64,000 bases of DNA from positions 1,950,100 through 2,014,099 of the forward strand of contig QXEO01001027.1 in NCBI GenBank assembly GCA_007115705.1. The letters are read 5' to 3'. This stretch comes from Dactylis glomerata (lineage: Eukaryota; Streptophyta; Magnoliopsida; Poales; Poaceae). Positions 11,045 to 22,556 of the stretch are shown here, piece after piece (the stretch's first letter is position 1; each line of letters begins with the position of its first letter). A program made the position numbers and the translations under genes. Under the pieces are notes generated by a model. The model had not been told where the DNA came from and ran no database searches. It saw only the letters and a program-made list of their open reading frames with translations.

Positions 11045-12553
11045 TGATGACCCACAAGTATAGGGGGTGTATCGTAGTACTTTCGATAAATAAGAGTGTC
11101 GAACCCAACGAGGAGCAGAAGGTGTTGATGAGCGGTTTTGATCAAGGAATCACTGTAAATACTAGCAGACAGGTTTTTAGGGGTATTTGGTAATACGAGT
11201 AAATAAAGTGCGAGTAAATAAAAGACAGTAGTAACAATTGCAGCAAGTGGCCCAATCCTTTCTTCAGCAAAGGACAAGCCGGTTGTGTACTTATAATAAC
11301 CAAACGTTCTCGAGGACACACGGGAGTTTCTGTCAAGAGCTTTCGCTTCATAAAGCTAATAGTCTTTATTGGTTTGATAGGTGTTATGGGGGTAAACCTG
11401 TGCTAGCGCACTACCCTTACTAGGATAAATACACACTTGTGATTATACCCCTTGCAAGCATCCGCAAATACAAGAAAGTAATTAAGATAAATCTAACCAC
11501 AGCCTTAAACTCTAAGATCCTACGCTCCCTGGTGCAATGGTTTTCCAACGGAGGTTTAGGTTTCTGTCACTCCAGCAACCCCACAATCGGTAGCCAAATA
11601 CACAATGCATCTCACTAGGCCCATAAATGGTGAAGTATCATGTAGTCGACGTTCACATGACACCACTAGTGAAATAGCACCACAACAATATCAAACCATT
11701 AAATATTTCTCAACAATAATTCACTACTAACATCTTGACTTCTCCCATGTCCTCAAGAACTAAACGAACTACTCACAAGACATCATATGGATCATGATCA
11801 GAGGTGAAATAATGGTAAATAACAATCTGAACATAAACCTTAACTCAACGGTTCCACTCAATAGCATCAACTACAAGAGTAATCAACACCGGGAAAGTTT
11901 CCCCTATGAATATAACAAGATCCAACTCAAGATGTTACAGCGGGATGGCGTGGTGATGGTGGAGATGGAGGTACTTGTGATGGAGATGATGATGATGATG
12001 ATCCCGATGAAGTCTGGTGCGATGGTGATGACGATGGCGACGATCTCCCCTCTCTGGGAAGGAATTTCCCCGGCAGATTTCTCCCTGCCGGAGAGCTTTT
12101 CTCTCTCTGGTGTTCTCCGCCCCGCAGAGGCGGCTGTGTCTAACTCTGAGCCCCCCCTCGACTTAGGTTTTCGGGGACGATGATGTACGCGAAGGGGCGA
12201 GACCAGAGGTGGGCCAGGGCGGCCTCACGCAGGGCTGGCGCGGCCAGGGGGCTGGCCGCGCCACCCTGGCGTGTGGGGCCCTCCTGGCTCCTCTCGACTC
12301 CTCCTTCTGGCTTCCTGAGTCTTCTGGGAAAATATAATTTCTGGGTATTTTTCTGGAATTTTCCTGATCTTCAAAATATGGTCCTTTGATGGTCCTTTTT
12401 CCAGCAGAATCCTGACTCCGGCAGCAAATCCTCCGATGATCTTCAAACATGTGGAAACAAGGGAAATAACATAAGTATCAACTCTAAACATGAAATATAT
12501 CAATGAATAACAGTAAATTATAATACAAAATAGTGATGAAAATGGACGTATCA
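11045..12553 (-). repeat. 5' LTR of the Gypsy element
   Basis: 1509 bp copy of 2295-3804. It ends at the target duplication CGCCA (12554-12558). Confidence 0.95.
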
Positions 12554-12558
12554 CGCCA

Positions 12559-12753
12559 CGAGCCGGGACTAAAGGCCCAAAGGCATTAGTCCTGGTTGGT
12601 AGCGCAAACCGGGACCTAAGGGCCCATTTGAACCGGGACTAATGTCCCCTGGCCCACATTTGCAAATGAACCAGGACTAATGACCCCTTTAGCCGTTGAC
12701 CGAATACGTTGGGGACTAATGTGGGCGAATGGAAGCCCTTTTTTCTACTAGTG
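12559..12753. mobile_element. CACTA remnant, right end
   Basis: Continues the 'accgggactaatg' subterminal motifs seen at 2221-2294 and finishes with the inverse of CACTAGTAGAAAA at 12741-12753, the usual terminal inverted repeat of grass CACTA elements. Only a small non-coding piece survives, and it was the target of the Gypsy insertion. Confidence 0.7.
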
Positions 12754-12973
12754 CATGAACGGCTCAAAACATTATAAACGACATAGATTTAGCGAAACCG
12801 AAGGATTATAAAACCCAAAAAAGGAAAACAGAAGGAAAGAACTATGAAACTGGACATGATCTAGGCCGTATAACTGAGATCAGATGACCGGCTACGCCAC
12901 GCCGCCCCACCAAGGTTCCCTACATAAATGGCAAGCTGGCATAGGTCGCCGCCGCCGTCGCACCATTTGCACT

Positions 12974-13097
12974 GTTGCACTACCTAGATTACAACCACGT
13001 CAACCGAGCGGTCGAGGTCGACGATGCCATGGGCACCGGCGTCGCCTCAGCCCCAGACAAGAAGCAATGGAGTCCTGGCATATCGACGACGTACGTG
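12974..13097 (+). pseudogene. TFIIB-like pseudogene (copy 1), 5' piece
   Basis: Short stretch left of the Copia element. It aligns by eye with the zinc-ribbon region of the two other TFIIB-like copies (compare 46645-46760 and 50570-50690), including 'caccacgtcaaccgag'-like and 'acaagaagcaatgg' segments. It contains stops in the relevant frame and has lost the cysteine codons. The match continues directly across the Copia insertion at 19411, which is the main support. Confidence 0.45.
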
Positions 13098-13519
13098 TGT
13101 TAGGATGATCTCCAACGCCTCAAGGACCGAGTCCAACGACTCAATCTGTTCCCCTGTCACGCGCCCTAATCGGGGGCGCCCAACCTCATCTGGTTGGTGG
13201 GCCCCTATTGCCAGCGCCATATAAAGAGGTGGGGGGCCAGACGCACATGGTACGAGGTTCACCGTGCGCTGCAGCCCCCCATCGATACCACCTATTGATC
13301 TAGGTTAGGCGCTAGGCCGACGGGAAGCTTCACCGCCGCCATCCTCTCACTCTCCACGCTCACGCCGTCGCCCTCCCCGATGGCCACCGGGTCGAGCTCC
13401 TCGAGCCAAGGAGCAGGTTTGGCTTCTCTTCCTCTCCAATCCCTCTCTCTCTCAGTGTATTACTTAGATCTTTACAGAGATTGATCTACTGCGATTTGAT
13501 CTAGCCTAGCAATTCAACA
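13098..13519 (+). repeat. 5' LTR of the Copia element
   Basis: 422 bp, TG...CA ends. It contains a 'catataaag' TATA-like box at about 13219. Near-copy at 18987-19410. Confidence 0.93.
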
Positions 13520-13520
13520 A

Positions 13521-13532
13521 TGGTATCAGAGC
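13521..13532 (+). other. Primer binding site (initiator tRNA-Met)
   Basis: TGGTATCAGAGC directly after the 5' LTR, the standard tRNA-iMet primer site of plant Copia elements. Confidence 0.92.
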
Positions 13533-13589
13533 ATGCTAGTTACTAGATCCCTTCAGTAGAAAAGGAAATAAAAAAAAGCAAACCCTAGC

Positions 13590-14320
13590 ACCCAAGAAAC
13601 CCCAATCCAAAAGTTATAGAAGGGGAAAAGAACTCACCGGTTTTGAGCCTCGGGCTCGCCGGCAAAGAACGCCGCCGTCTCCGGCCGCGTCTGTTCTGCT
13701 CAATTCCCGTGCGCATCCAGTGGAGGCTTGGAGAAGAAGAACCATGGGCAGTGGAGGGGCTTGCCTCCACCACGACCGAAAGGGAAAGGCCCCCTTCGGG
13801 GGCAGAGGGCGTGCCGCCGTCCATCGCCTTGGTGTGTCGCCGGCGTGGGCTCAGCAGAGAGAATAGTATGAGAAAAAGGGGGAGGAGAAGACCGCCGCGG
13901 CGGTGCGCATCGCCGTCAATGGTGAGCCGCCGGCCTCGGGTGTCCCTTCTCCAATCACCACCGCTGTGTGCGGGAAAGGTGAAAGGGAAGGCCGCCACAG
14001 CGGCACACGTCGTTGTCGTCGGCGGGGCGCGGCCGGTGCCGGACCATCTGCAGGATCCTCCAGCCGCTGCTTTGACCGAGCAGAGAGTGGTCTGGGGAGA
14101 GAGTGAGCTAGGGTTAGGGTTTTTTCCTCGGTGGGGGCGTTTTATACCTCCTATTCCCGCGGAGGGCCGTTGGATCGCCATCCGACGGTCAACACAGCGC
14201 CGAAGTGCGCTAGCAGGCCACTGGGCCGTCTCGGGCTGGGCCCAGAGAGCGAGCGGCGGGTGGTTTCTGCCGCACAGGGGCGCCTGGCGCGCAAAGTGGG
14301 CCGTGGGCCAAAATAGTTTT
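13590..14320 (+). other. GC-rich leader segment of the Copia element
   Basis: About 700 bp of GC-rich sequence between the primer site and gag, sharply different from the AT-rich 14330-14790 that follows. It is open in several frames on both strands (up to 267 aa on plus, 198 aa on minus) because of its composition. None of the translations resembles a known domain. It may be a long structured 5' UTR or captured host sequence. Confidence 0.4.
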
Positions 14321-14805
14321 TTTTTTCCTTTTTCAGTTATTTTGTTTACAGAATACAGTTTTGGTGATTTTGTTCAAATTTTGAGCAATTTTCATACATT
14401 TTCTTCTATTCAAAATAATCCAACGAAATTTTGTTTAGAAAACTAAAAAGTTACAGAAATTTTTCTGAAAAATTTAAAGTATATGAATTTTATTCATGTT
14501 TCCGCTGCAAATATTTAAAGTAATTGCTTAAAAGCAATAAAGTGATGTTTAAATTTCTTTGAAAGATGTGATAAAGCAATATTAAAAGTGATTGTGATTC
14601 TTTTATTAAATAACCAACGTTGTTAATAGCATGATCATAATTTATTTGTTATATGTTAAAAGGTGCATTTATCTCTATTTTTGCCCAACGGTGATGTAGT
14701 TTTAATTGCACAAATAGTTGTATGTGTTGATTTATACCAACGTTGGATTAATGCATGCAACTGTTTTGTTATCTCACATCTTTGTGAATTTCAGGAGGTT
14801 ACAAT

Positions 14806-16107
14806 TTGATGAGTTGCCTCAAAGATGTTCCGACGCTCAGGGGTGACAACTACACTGAGTGGAGGAAGAAAGTTGACTTGGCTTTTGTCTGCACTGAAGT
14901 CAACTGGGTTGTGGACACTCCATATCCAGTCAAGCTGATAGGGCCAGTCAGAGATGCAAAGGATGATGATGCTGCATGGGACAAAAAGGAAAAATACCAT
15001 GCTCCAGTGGAGATGGCATATGTGCTAGAAAACCAAAAGTGGGTCAATGCAAACAAAAAGTGCATGGCCTTTATAAAGAACACGATTGAGAACGCCATTG
15101 CGGGCTCAATCACAGAGTACACTTCCGTTGGGGAGTTTCTGGAAAAGATAAAGAGCCAGTTCACTGGCTCTTCAAAGGTGTATGCTACCCAGCTGCTCAA
15201 AAAGCTGGTCACAGAAAAGTACACAGGAGATGCACATGGCATTAGGGAGCACATCCTGAGGATGAGCAACATGGCTTCTAAACTGAAGCCCATGGATGCT
15301 GATCTGGAACTAAAGCCTACTCTGCTTGTTCACCTTGTCATGGCTTCATTGCCTAAAGAGTTTGATAACTTTGTTATCAAGTACAACATGTCTCCCGATA
15401 AATGGGACTTAGACAAAATGATTGCCATGTGTGTGCAAGAGGAAGATAGGCTTAAAGCCACAAATGGTGGTTCAATAAACTATGTCAAGGACAATAGGAA
15501 AAGGAACTACCAGAACAGCAATCAAGGTTCTCCCTCCAAGCCATATGGCAAAGGTTCCCAACAGTATCATCAGCCCACTCTCCCAGTGGATAAAGACCAG
15601 TGTCTCCACTGCAAGAAGACTAGGCACTTCAAGAAAGATTGTCCAGATTGGCTCAAGTCCATACTGGCAAAGAAAGGTAAAGATACAATTTCTTTTGTAA
15701 ATGAATCCCTATATTCACAGTTTTCAAAATCTACTTGGTGGATTGACTTAGGTGCAACTGTTCATGTTGCAAATTCTTTACAGGGATTCCATTCGATAAG
15801 GACTATGCAAAGAAGCGAAAGATGCATTGAAGTCGCGAATGGAGTTCAAGCAGACGTTGAAGCTGTTGGCGACATCTCCTTGGAGTTAGCTGATGGCTTT
15901 ACGATTCTGCTTAGAGATGTTTTATTTGTTCCTTTTCTTCACAGAAACTTAATAAGTGTATCACGTTTGGATAAAGACAGTTATGAGTGTTATTTTGCAC
16001 ACGACAAGTGTGCCATATGGTTTAAAGATACTTGTGTGGGTGTTGCTTTACTTCACAATGAGCTTTATTTGTTATCCTTACGTGAAAAAAGTGCATTCTG
16101 TCCGTAA
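14806..16107 (+). pseudogene. Copia gag and protease (degenerate)
   Basis: 433 aa frame. The gag domain (UBN2 type) covers about residues 1-235. A CCHC zinc knuckle is at about 265-278 (CLHCKKTRHFKKDC) and the protease starts at WWIDLGATVHV. The family motif is D-S/T-G-A. Here the second residue is Leu, which should impair or abolish aspartic protease activity. The frame ends before the integrase, which continues in another frame. Confidence 0.85.
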
Positions 16108-16882
16108 TGTGAATGAACAAACTTCCTTGTCGAACAAAGAACAAAAGAAAAGAAAAAGAACTCATGACTCATCGAAGTTATGGCACTGTCGATTAGGCCA
16201 TATTTCGAGGGGAAGAATCGAAAACCTCGTTAAAAATGATATTCTTCCTCCGTTAGAGTTCTCCGATATAGAACAATGCATAGATTGCATAAAAGGAAAG
16301 TATGTAAAGCAAATTAAAAAGGGTGCAAACCGAAGTACAACAACACTAGAAATAATTCACACTGATATTTGTGGACCATTTGCTATGAAAAGTGTGGATG
16401 GCTATGACTCGTTCATAACATTCACAGATGATTACTCCCGATATGGTTATATTTATCCAATTAAAGAAAGGTCTAAAGTATTGGATAAATTTAAAATATT
16501 CAAAGCAAAAGTTGAAAATCAGCATGATAAAAGAATTAAAATAGTCTGGTCCAACCGTGGAGGGGAGTACTACGGTCGACACACTCCATATGGTCAAGTA
16601 CCTGGACCTTTTGCAAGGTTCTTACAGGAAAATGGAATAGTCACCCAGTATTCTATGCTGGGCGAACCTCAGCAAAATGGAGTAGCTGAAAGGCGCAACC
16701 GTACTCTCATGGATATGATACGCAGTATGATGAGTTATTCCACCCTGCCATTGGGATTATGGATGGAGGCGCTTAAAACCGCCATTCATATTCTCAACAG
16801 AGTACCAAGCAAGTCGGTGTCCAAAACACCGTATGAGTTGTGGATAGGGAGAGTTCCCTCCCTGCGCCACTTGAGGGTCTAG
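15956..16882 (+). pseudogene. Copia integrase (degenerate)
   Basis: Carries the GAG-pre-integrase segment (LWHCRLGHISRGRI), the zinc-binding CIDCIKGK, then the integrase core (IIHTDICGPF). The second catalytic Asp is replaced by Asn (VWSNRGGEYYG), while the Glu in QQNGVAERRN remains. A stop at 16880-16882 separates it from the RT part. Confidence 0.82.
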
Positions 16883-17026
16883 GGGAGCCCAGCTGAGGCA
16901 AAAGTATTTAATCCAAATATTGCAAAGTTAGACCCCAAAACAGTAACTTGCCACTTCATTGGCTATCCTGACAGATCAAAAGGTTATCGTTTCTACTGTC
17001 CAGACAAACACACACAGTTTGTAGAA

Positions 17027-18793
17027 ATGAGACATGCAGTCTTCTTGGAGGACGAATTGATGAGGGGGAGCATGGTAGCTCGAAAAATTGATCTTGAGGA
17101 GAAGAGGGTGCATGCACCTAATCCGATGATTCAGGAGCCATTTTTCTCGCTACCTGTTGTGCCTACACCAATAATTCCTGAGGTTGCGGTGCAAGCACCT
17201 GTTGTAACTCCACCCATGACAGCAAGGTGTGAAGATTCGGAACCTATCCGTCAGGAGCCGACTGAACCCTTTGTTGAGCATAAAAGGGAGCAGCAGCAGC
17301 CACCTTTAATAGATATACCAGAAGTTGAGGTACATAATGAGCCAGAGAATGAGGCCCTTAGAAGGTCCAAAAGAGTTAAGAAATCAGCTATTTCTACTGA
17401 TTATAAAGTTTATAATACAGAAACGGTTCATATAGAAGGTGACCCCACTTCATATGAAGAGGCCATGGGAGGCCCCAACTCATCGAAATGGCTGGAGGCC
17501 ATAGAAGATGAAATGAGGTCGATGAGTTCCAATGATGTTTGGGACTTAGAGAAAATTTCCAAAGGAGCCAAAACAGTAGGCTGTAAATGGGTCTATAAAA
17601 TAAAGTATGACTCTAATGGAAATATAGAAAAGTATAAAGCGCGTCTAGTGGCAAAAGGATTTACACAAAGAGAAGGGGTAGATTATAATGAGACATTTTC
17701 TCCAGTCTCATGTAAGGATTCCTTTAGAATCATAATGGCACTAGTTGCGCATTTTGATTTAGAGTTGCATCAAATGGATGTAAAGACGACATTTCTAAAT
17801 GGAGATTTAGAAGAATAGTTTACATGAAACAACCCAAGGGTTTTTTCATGGAGGGGAAGGAACACATGGGATGCCATCTAAAGAAATCCATTTATGGATT
17901 AAAGCAAGCCTCTAGACAGTGGTATCTAAAGTTTAATGATACTATTAAAAGATTTGGATTTAAAGAAAATATCGAGGACAACTGTGTTTATGCAAAGTTT
18001 AAAAGTATAATATGCATAAGAGTAATACCACACCTGCTCCTATAGTCAAGGGCGACAGTTTTGGGGAATATCAATGCCCCAAGAATTAATATGAGATCGA
18101 TCAAATGAAAGCAGTACCATACGCTTCGGCTGTTGGAAGCTTACAGTATGCACAAGTGTGCACTCGCCATGACTTAGCTTTTATCACCGAGGATACTCGG
18201 TAGATATCAGTCAAATCTAGGCATAGAGCACTGGAAAATGGTAAAGAAAGTATTGCGTTATGTGCAAGGCACAAAAGACCTCATGCTAACCTACAGAAGA
18301 TCTGATTTTCTAGAGATAAAAGGGTATTCAGATGCAGATTATGTGGGAGACAAAGATGAAAGAAAGTCCACAACATGATATATATTTACTCTCGCAGGAG
18401 GGGCTATTTTGTGGAGAAGTTGTAAACAGACGATAGTTACATCAACCACGATGTATGCCAAATTTATAGCATGTTTTGAGGCAACAAATCAGGTGTTATG
18501 GCTAAAGAAATTTATACCCGACTTGAAAGTGGTGGATTGTAATGATAAATTAACCACTAAAGATGTACTGTGATAACCAGCCTGCAGTATTTTATGCTCA
18601 CAACAAGTCGACTAAAGCTATCAGACCAATAGAAGTAAAGTATTATATTGTGAAAGATAAAATCCAGAATCAAACTATAAGTCTCGAGCATATAAGGACA
18701 AAGAATATGCTTGCGGATCCGCTAACGAAAGGCTTACCACCCAATGTGTTCAAGGAACACTTAGCCGGTATAGGTTTAATGGCAAGCCTATGA
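17027..18793 (+). pseudogene. Copia reverse transcriptase and RNase H fragments
   Basis: RT begins in one frame (WLEAIEDEMRSM...GCKWVYKIKYDSNG...LHQMDVKTTFLNGDLEE, stop at 17816-17818), resumes at 17824 (SIYGLKQASRQWY) and then breaks off near 18000 before the YVDD active site, which is missing. The RNase H end is visible at 18563-18793 (MYCDNQPAVFYA...NMLADPLTKGLP). Several stops and at least one deletion make it non-functional. Confidence 0.82.
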
Positions 18794-18975
18794 TTCCTGG
18801 ATCATAAGAGGCCCAAAAGTAACAGAATTTGTTTCAAAATAGAAAAGTGTATAGTGGCTGTCTGATTCTATCGGCAATTGAGCCGTGACGATGAAACATG
18901 CTCTATATACTGATCAGTGATGAAACGAGTAAAGTATAAAGTATAAAGTATAAAGTTAAAAGTAAAGTTGAGATC

Positions 18976-18986
18976 AAGGGGAAGAA
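18976..18986 (+). other. Polypurine tract of the Copia element
   Basis: AAGGGGAAGAA immediately before the 3' LTR, in the position expected for plus-strand priming. Confidence 0.8.
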
Positions 18987-19410
18987 TGTTAGGATGATCT
19001 TCAACGCCTCAAGGACCGAGTCCAACGGCTCGATCCGTTCCCCTCTCACGCGCCCTGATCGGGGGCGCCCAACCTCATCTGGTTGGTGGGCCCCTGTCGC
19101 CAGCGCCATATAAAGAGGTGGGGGGCCGAACGCACACGGTACGAGGTTCACCGTGCGCTGCAGCCCCCCACCGATATCACCTACCGATCTAGGTTAGGCG
19201 CTAGGCCGACGGGAAGCTTCACCGCCGCCATCCTCTTACTCTCCACGCTCACGTCGTCGCCCTCCCCGATGGCCACTGGGTCGAGCTCCTCGAGCCAAGG
19301 AGCAGGCTTGGCTTCTCTTCCTCTCCAATCCCTCTCTCTCTCTCAGTGTATTACTTAGATCTTTCCAGAGATTGATCTACTGCGATTTGATCTAGCCTAG
19401 CAATTCAACA
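18987..19410 (+). repeat. 3' LTR of the Copia element
   Basis: 424 bp copy of 13098-13519, followed by target duplication ACGTG. Confidence 0.93.
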
Positions 19411-19946
19411 ACGTGGACGTCACGCTTAGGCTTGGGCCTGGGCCTGGGCGAGGCACGGAGGGGTTGGAGGAGATGCAGCCATTGCCGCAATGGCGGGCTG
19501 GCTCGGGCTCACGGCAGCCGTCGTGGAACGGCGCGACGGCCAAAGGCGGCGCGGCGGCGAGGAAGGATACCGCCAGGCTGACCAAGCACATCAGGGGGCG
19601 CCTTGGTGAGGATGTCGCCGCCTCGCCGGCCGGGCGGGGGACGGGCGTCGGCGTGGTGCGCCCGTCCGCCTATCTGCGCAGCTTCTGCCAGCTGCTCGGC
19701 ATGGGGGACCGGGAGGCAGCGTTGGTGACGGAGGCGGCGCGGCGGCTAGAGGAAAGCGACCCGGAGGTGCCACACATCGGCGAGTCCATCGCCGCCGCTG
19801 TCGTCTGCTGGCCTTCGAGCGCGCCGACGTCGACAGGCCCGACGTCCTCCGGGACGTGGCGGCGGTCACCGGCATCTCCACGGTCACCATCAACAGAGCG
19901 TGCAAGAAGCTGCGCCCGCACGCCGAGCTGCATGCTCTTCGGCTGA
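19411..19946 (+). pseudogene. TFIIB-like pseudogene (copy 1), 3' piece
   Basis: Aligns with the C-terminal two thirds of TFIIB-like copy 3. The second cyclin-like repeat is clear (GVGVVRPSAYLRSFCQLLGM...AARRLEESDPEVPHIGESIAAAVVC). Compared with copies 2 and 3 it lacks the end of the linker and most of the first cyclin repeat, including the ACISIACRSEG block. A frameshift after AAAVVC moves the last 45 residues out of frame, though the DNA still encodes the expected NRACKKLRPHAEL ending. With the Copia insertion at its 5' side this is a dead gene. Confidence 0.8.
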
Positions 19947-22390
19947 AGGACGGGCGCGTCATCGTCGTGTCTGAGACTACAAGCCTTAGCGATTTGTTGT
20001 AAGTTTCGGTGGTTCCTTTGTATTGTATCTCTGCCTAGTGTGCTGATCACATCATTCATTCGTCAGTAGTCAGTACTAGCTAGCTTGATTAGCTAATTTG
20101 GAGCTCAATGTTCCAAAATATCTCTCTGATCCAAAATACTTGATGTGTAATGACGGAACCTACATAGTAAAATGCGTTGAGCACTGTGGATTCTGAAAAT
20201 ATTATGCTTCATGAGAAGATGATCTTATGCTTTTGGGCTGTATTAATAAAAACATCTAAAATAAAGATTCTGAAAATATCCTTTGTTCCAATTAATTGGA
20301 ATTCTAGTTTGTTCAGATATAAATATATATAAATGTATATATAGTAATTAATTTTGTAATGAATCTAATTGAACTAATGATGCACTGTGGATGTTGATAT
20401 ATTTTTGTATGAACTTAGTCAACTTTCACAAATTTGACATAGGACAAAGCTAGAACATCAATTATTTCGAAATTGAGGGAGTAACAATAGGTGACTTCAG
20501 ATTCTGTTTTGGGGATGACCCCGGAGACCCGTGCTTGTTCACTAGATAGCATTCTAGTAAAGCTCAATACTAATAGTTTTTGCCGTTCTTCATTCATCTC
20601 ATTTCTTCCTTTTCTACCATATTTTACTCAGGGTTTGCATAACATTATGTGGTTTACAACTTTCATAATTTTGTTGCGATTAAGATAACTACCGGGTTGT
20701 ATATGAAGGAAAAATATGCACCATCCGAAGTACACAATAGGCTAAATCCAAAAATTCTCCTATCATTTTAGCAACTGATTTGGTGTCAAGAGCTGCATGG
20801 AACCACAGATCAAGGTACGCCGTTTAGTAATGATACTCCCTCTGATCCAAATTACTTGTCATAAGTTCAATGAACCTAGACATATTTAGGCAATATTTTT
20901 TCTAAATCTCTGACGAGAAATTTAATCGGAGGGAGTAACTTTTTGTTACATTTGTACGTCTATGTTAGCAACAATCTATTAGTTAAAATGACATCTTACG
21001 GAATAAAGGTCACTGGCGTCATTTCCATTCTAGGTCAACTCTTACAATCCACTACAATGAGCTAAGGGTTCTTATGACTCACTATTTCATGTTTTTCGTC
21101 TTCTTACTCACCGATTCAATGACTAAGCACTAGTTAGACAATGTATTATGTGGGTGTAACCCTAGTCCACAATGCGTTAAAGGTGTCAAATTCACACTCT
21201 TGAAGTGGGTTGTGGTGTCGATTGTCGAAATTTGCAAGGTTGGTTAAATTAGTTTATGCGTACTTGTTCATGTTTACTTCCGATAGATAAAAAAGTCACA
21301 ATGTGATACTAAAACCTGTGATTGAAACATTCACTCTGAAATTGATTGAACTCCCCTCCCCCTCAACATTCTATCTCCTCCATTCTCCCATTGAGAGTAC
21401 CCCTAGAGTTTTTTTTTTGGCTCCTCTCCCCTCTTCCTCGGTGGCTTTACCGGCTGGTGGCTATGGGGGGGGGGGGGAGGTTGGCTTGTACAGCAGTAGG
21501 TTGTGTAGGAGTGGATTTTGAGCTAAGACCCAGTGTGGCGTTATGCCAGTAGTTCAATGTTTTCCTTTGTCGCTCGCGAGCATGGCCTAGCTTATCGAAG
21601 GCTATCTTCTTCACTCATGGGATATCCTTTGGTGGATCTGGTCAAAATTGAACGAGGCCTCTCGGAGAGGTGTCGATATGGTAACCGCTTCATCAATACG
21701 CTCAATCCTTTGGTGGATCTGGAGTCTAAGGTGGGAAATCAAAGGCTATCTTCTTCACTCGTCACGATGACGAGGAACAAGAGGGATTTCTTCCCTTTGC
21801 TAGCCATGGGCTAGAGCAGGGGAGCGAGGAGGCAACTCCTGGGGGTGCATCCACGATGGTTTATCCTCAATTGTCATCCAAGTTGCTAGACGTGCGACCA
21901 CTCCACCCTCTTCGTTGACATCGGTTCTTCCAGGCTAGCAACTGTAAAACAATCTCGAGGTTGATAAGCCAAGGGAGAGGCCCTTGTTCCAATTTAGTAG
22001 GCTCCCGACGCCTCACCCCAAGTGGTTCCATTCTTGTTTGTGAGCCGCTCAACTCTGCTGCGGCACTTAGAAGCAATGGTGATGGAAGCTGGATTTGATC
22101 GTGTTTGCCTTTTCTCATCTAGAGTCCATACTACAAAATATGTAGATTTATCTACACTTTTAACTATTCTAGAGGGTGTATGTGTAAATGTTTTGCCACC
22201 ACTAAATGAAAGCTTCTAGGTCCATCGGACCACCCCTGATAAAAAATTAAGATATTAATAGGGTGAGAGATTAACATAGACATTTGTTATTCCTCCCAAA
22301 AATAGCAGACAGTTGTTGGCGGTGTTTACTTCCAATGCTTCGATCTGTTATACAATCAATTAAATCCGTATCGTTATACAACAAAAAAGG
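19947..22390. other. Intergenic, no supported gene
   Basis: AT-rich with small ORFs that match nothing I recognise. It contains one clear MITE (20836-20935) and a possible decayed MITE whose ends may be near 20118 (tctctctgatccaaaatact) and 20480 (gagggagtaa). Around 21600-21760 two 17-bp phrases (ggctatcttcttcactc and tcctttggtggatctgg) each occur twice. A run of about 14 G lies near 21465-21478. Confidence 0.5.
20836..20935. mobile_element. Stowaway MITE
   Basis: About 100 bp with CTCCCTC...GAGGGAG terminal inverted repeats and flanking TA duplications (20834-20835 and 20936-20937), the hallmark of Stowaway (Tc1/mariner-derived) MITEs. Confidence 0.8.
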
Positions 22391-22392
22391 TA

Positions 22393-22554
22393 CTCCCTCC
22401 GTTTCAAAATATAAGATGTTTTAGCTTTGTGAAGCAAATATATCTAGACATCTTTTAGTGTGTAGGTTCACTCGAATATATATACACACTAAAAGGTGTC
22501 TAGATGCATTTGCTTCACAAATCTAAAACATCTTATATTTTGAAACGGAGGGAG
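22393..22554. mobile_element. Stowaway MITE
   Basis: 162 bp, nearly perfect long inverted repeat beginning CTCCCTCCGTTTC and flanked by TA (22391-22392, 22555-22556). Same family as the copy at 28765-28922. Confidence 0.92.
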
Positions 22555-22556
22555 TA

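Larger units (their letters stand above)
2295..12553 (-). mobile_element. Gypsy LTR retrotransposon, Athila lineage, Sabrina/WHAM-like
   Basis: Element of 10,259 bp with LTRs at 2295-3804 (3' LTR) and 11045-12553 (5' LTR). The LTRs start and end TG/CA and are flanked by the 5-bp target duplication CGCCA (2290-2294 and 12554-12558). Coding runs on the minus strand: gag-protease, reverse transcriptase-RNase H-integrase, then a small extra ORF before the 3' LTR. The primer site matches the 3' end of tRNA-Asp, as in Athila elements. I count about 14 substitutions and one indel between the LTRs (about 0.9%). At the usual grass rate of 1.3e-8 this suggests insertion about 0.36 million years ago. 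It sits inside a CACTA remnant. Confidence 0.93.
13098..19410 (+). mobile_element. Degenerate Copia LTR retrotransposon
   Basis: Element of 6,313 bp with LTRs at 13098-13519 and 18987-19410, starting TGTTAGGATG and ending AACA. The 5-bp target duplication is ACGTG (13093-13097 and 19411-19415). The order gag-protease-integrase-RT-RNase H identifies Copia. About 20 substitutions separate the LTRs (near 5%), suggesting an age near 2 million years at 1.3e-8. Coding is broken several times and part of RT is deleted, so it cannot move on its own. It inserted into a TFIIB-like gene copy. Confidence 0.93.

Noticed and set aside
13643..14446. 267-aa plus-strand ORF in the Copia leader as a host gene
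   Set aside because: Composition-driven open frame, with an antisense frame equally open and no recognisable domain; kept only as an unusual leader.
22391..22556. MITE hairpins as microRNA precursors
   Set aside because: Near-perfect inverted repeats with TA duplications are fully explained as Stowaway elements; small-RNA data would be needed to claim more.
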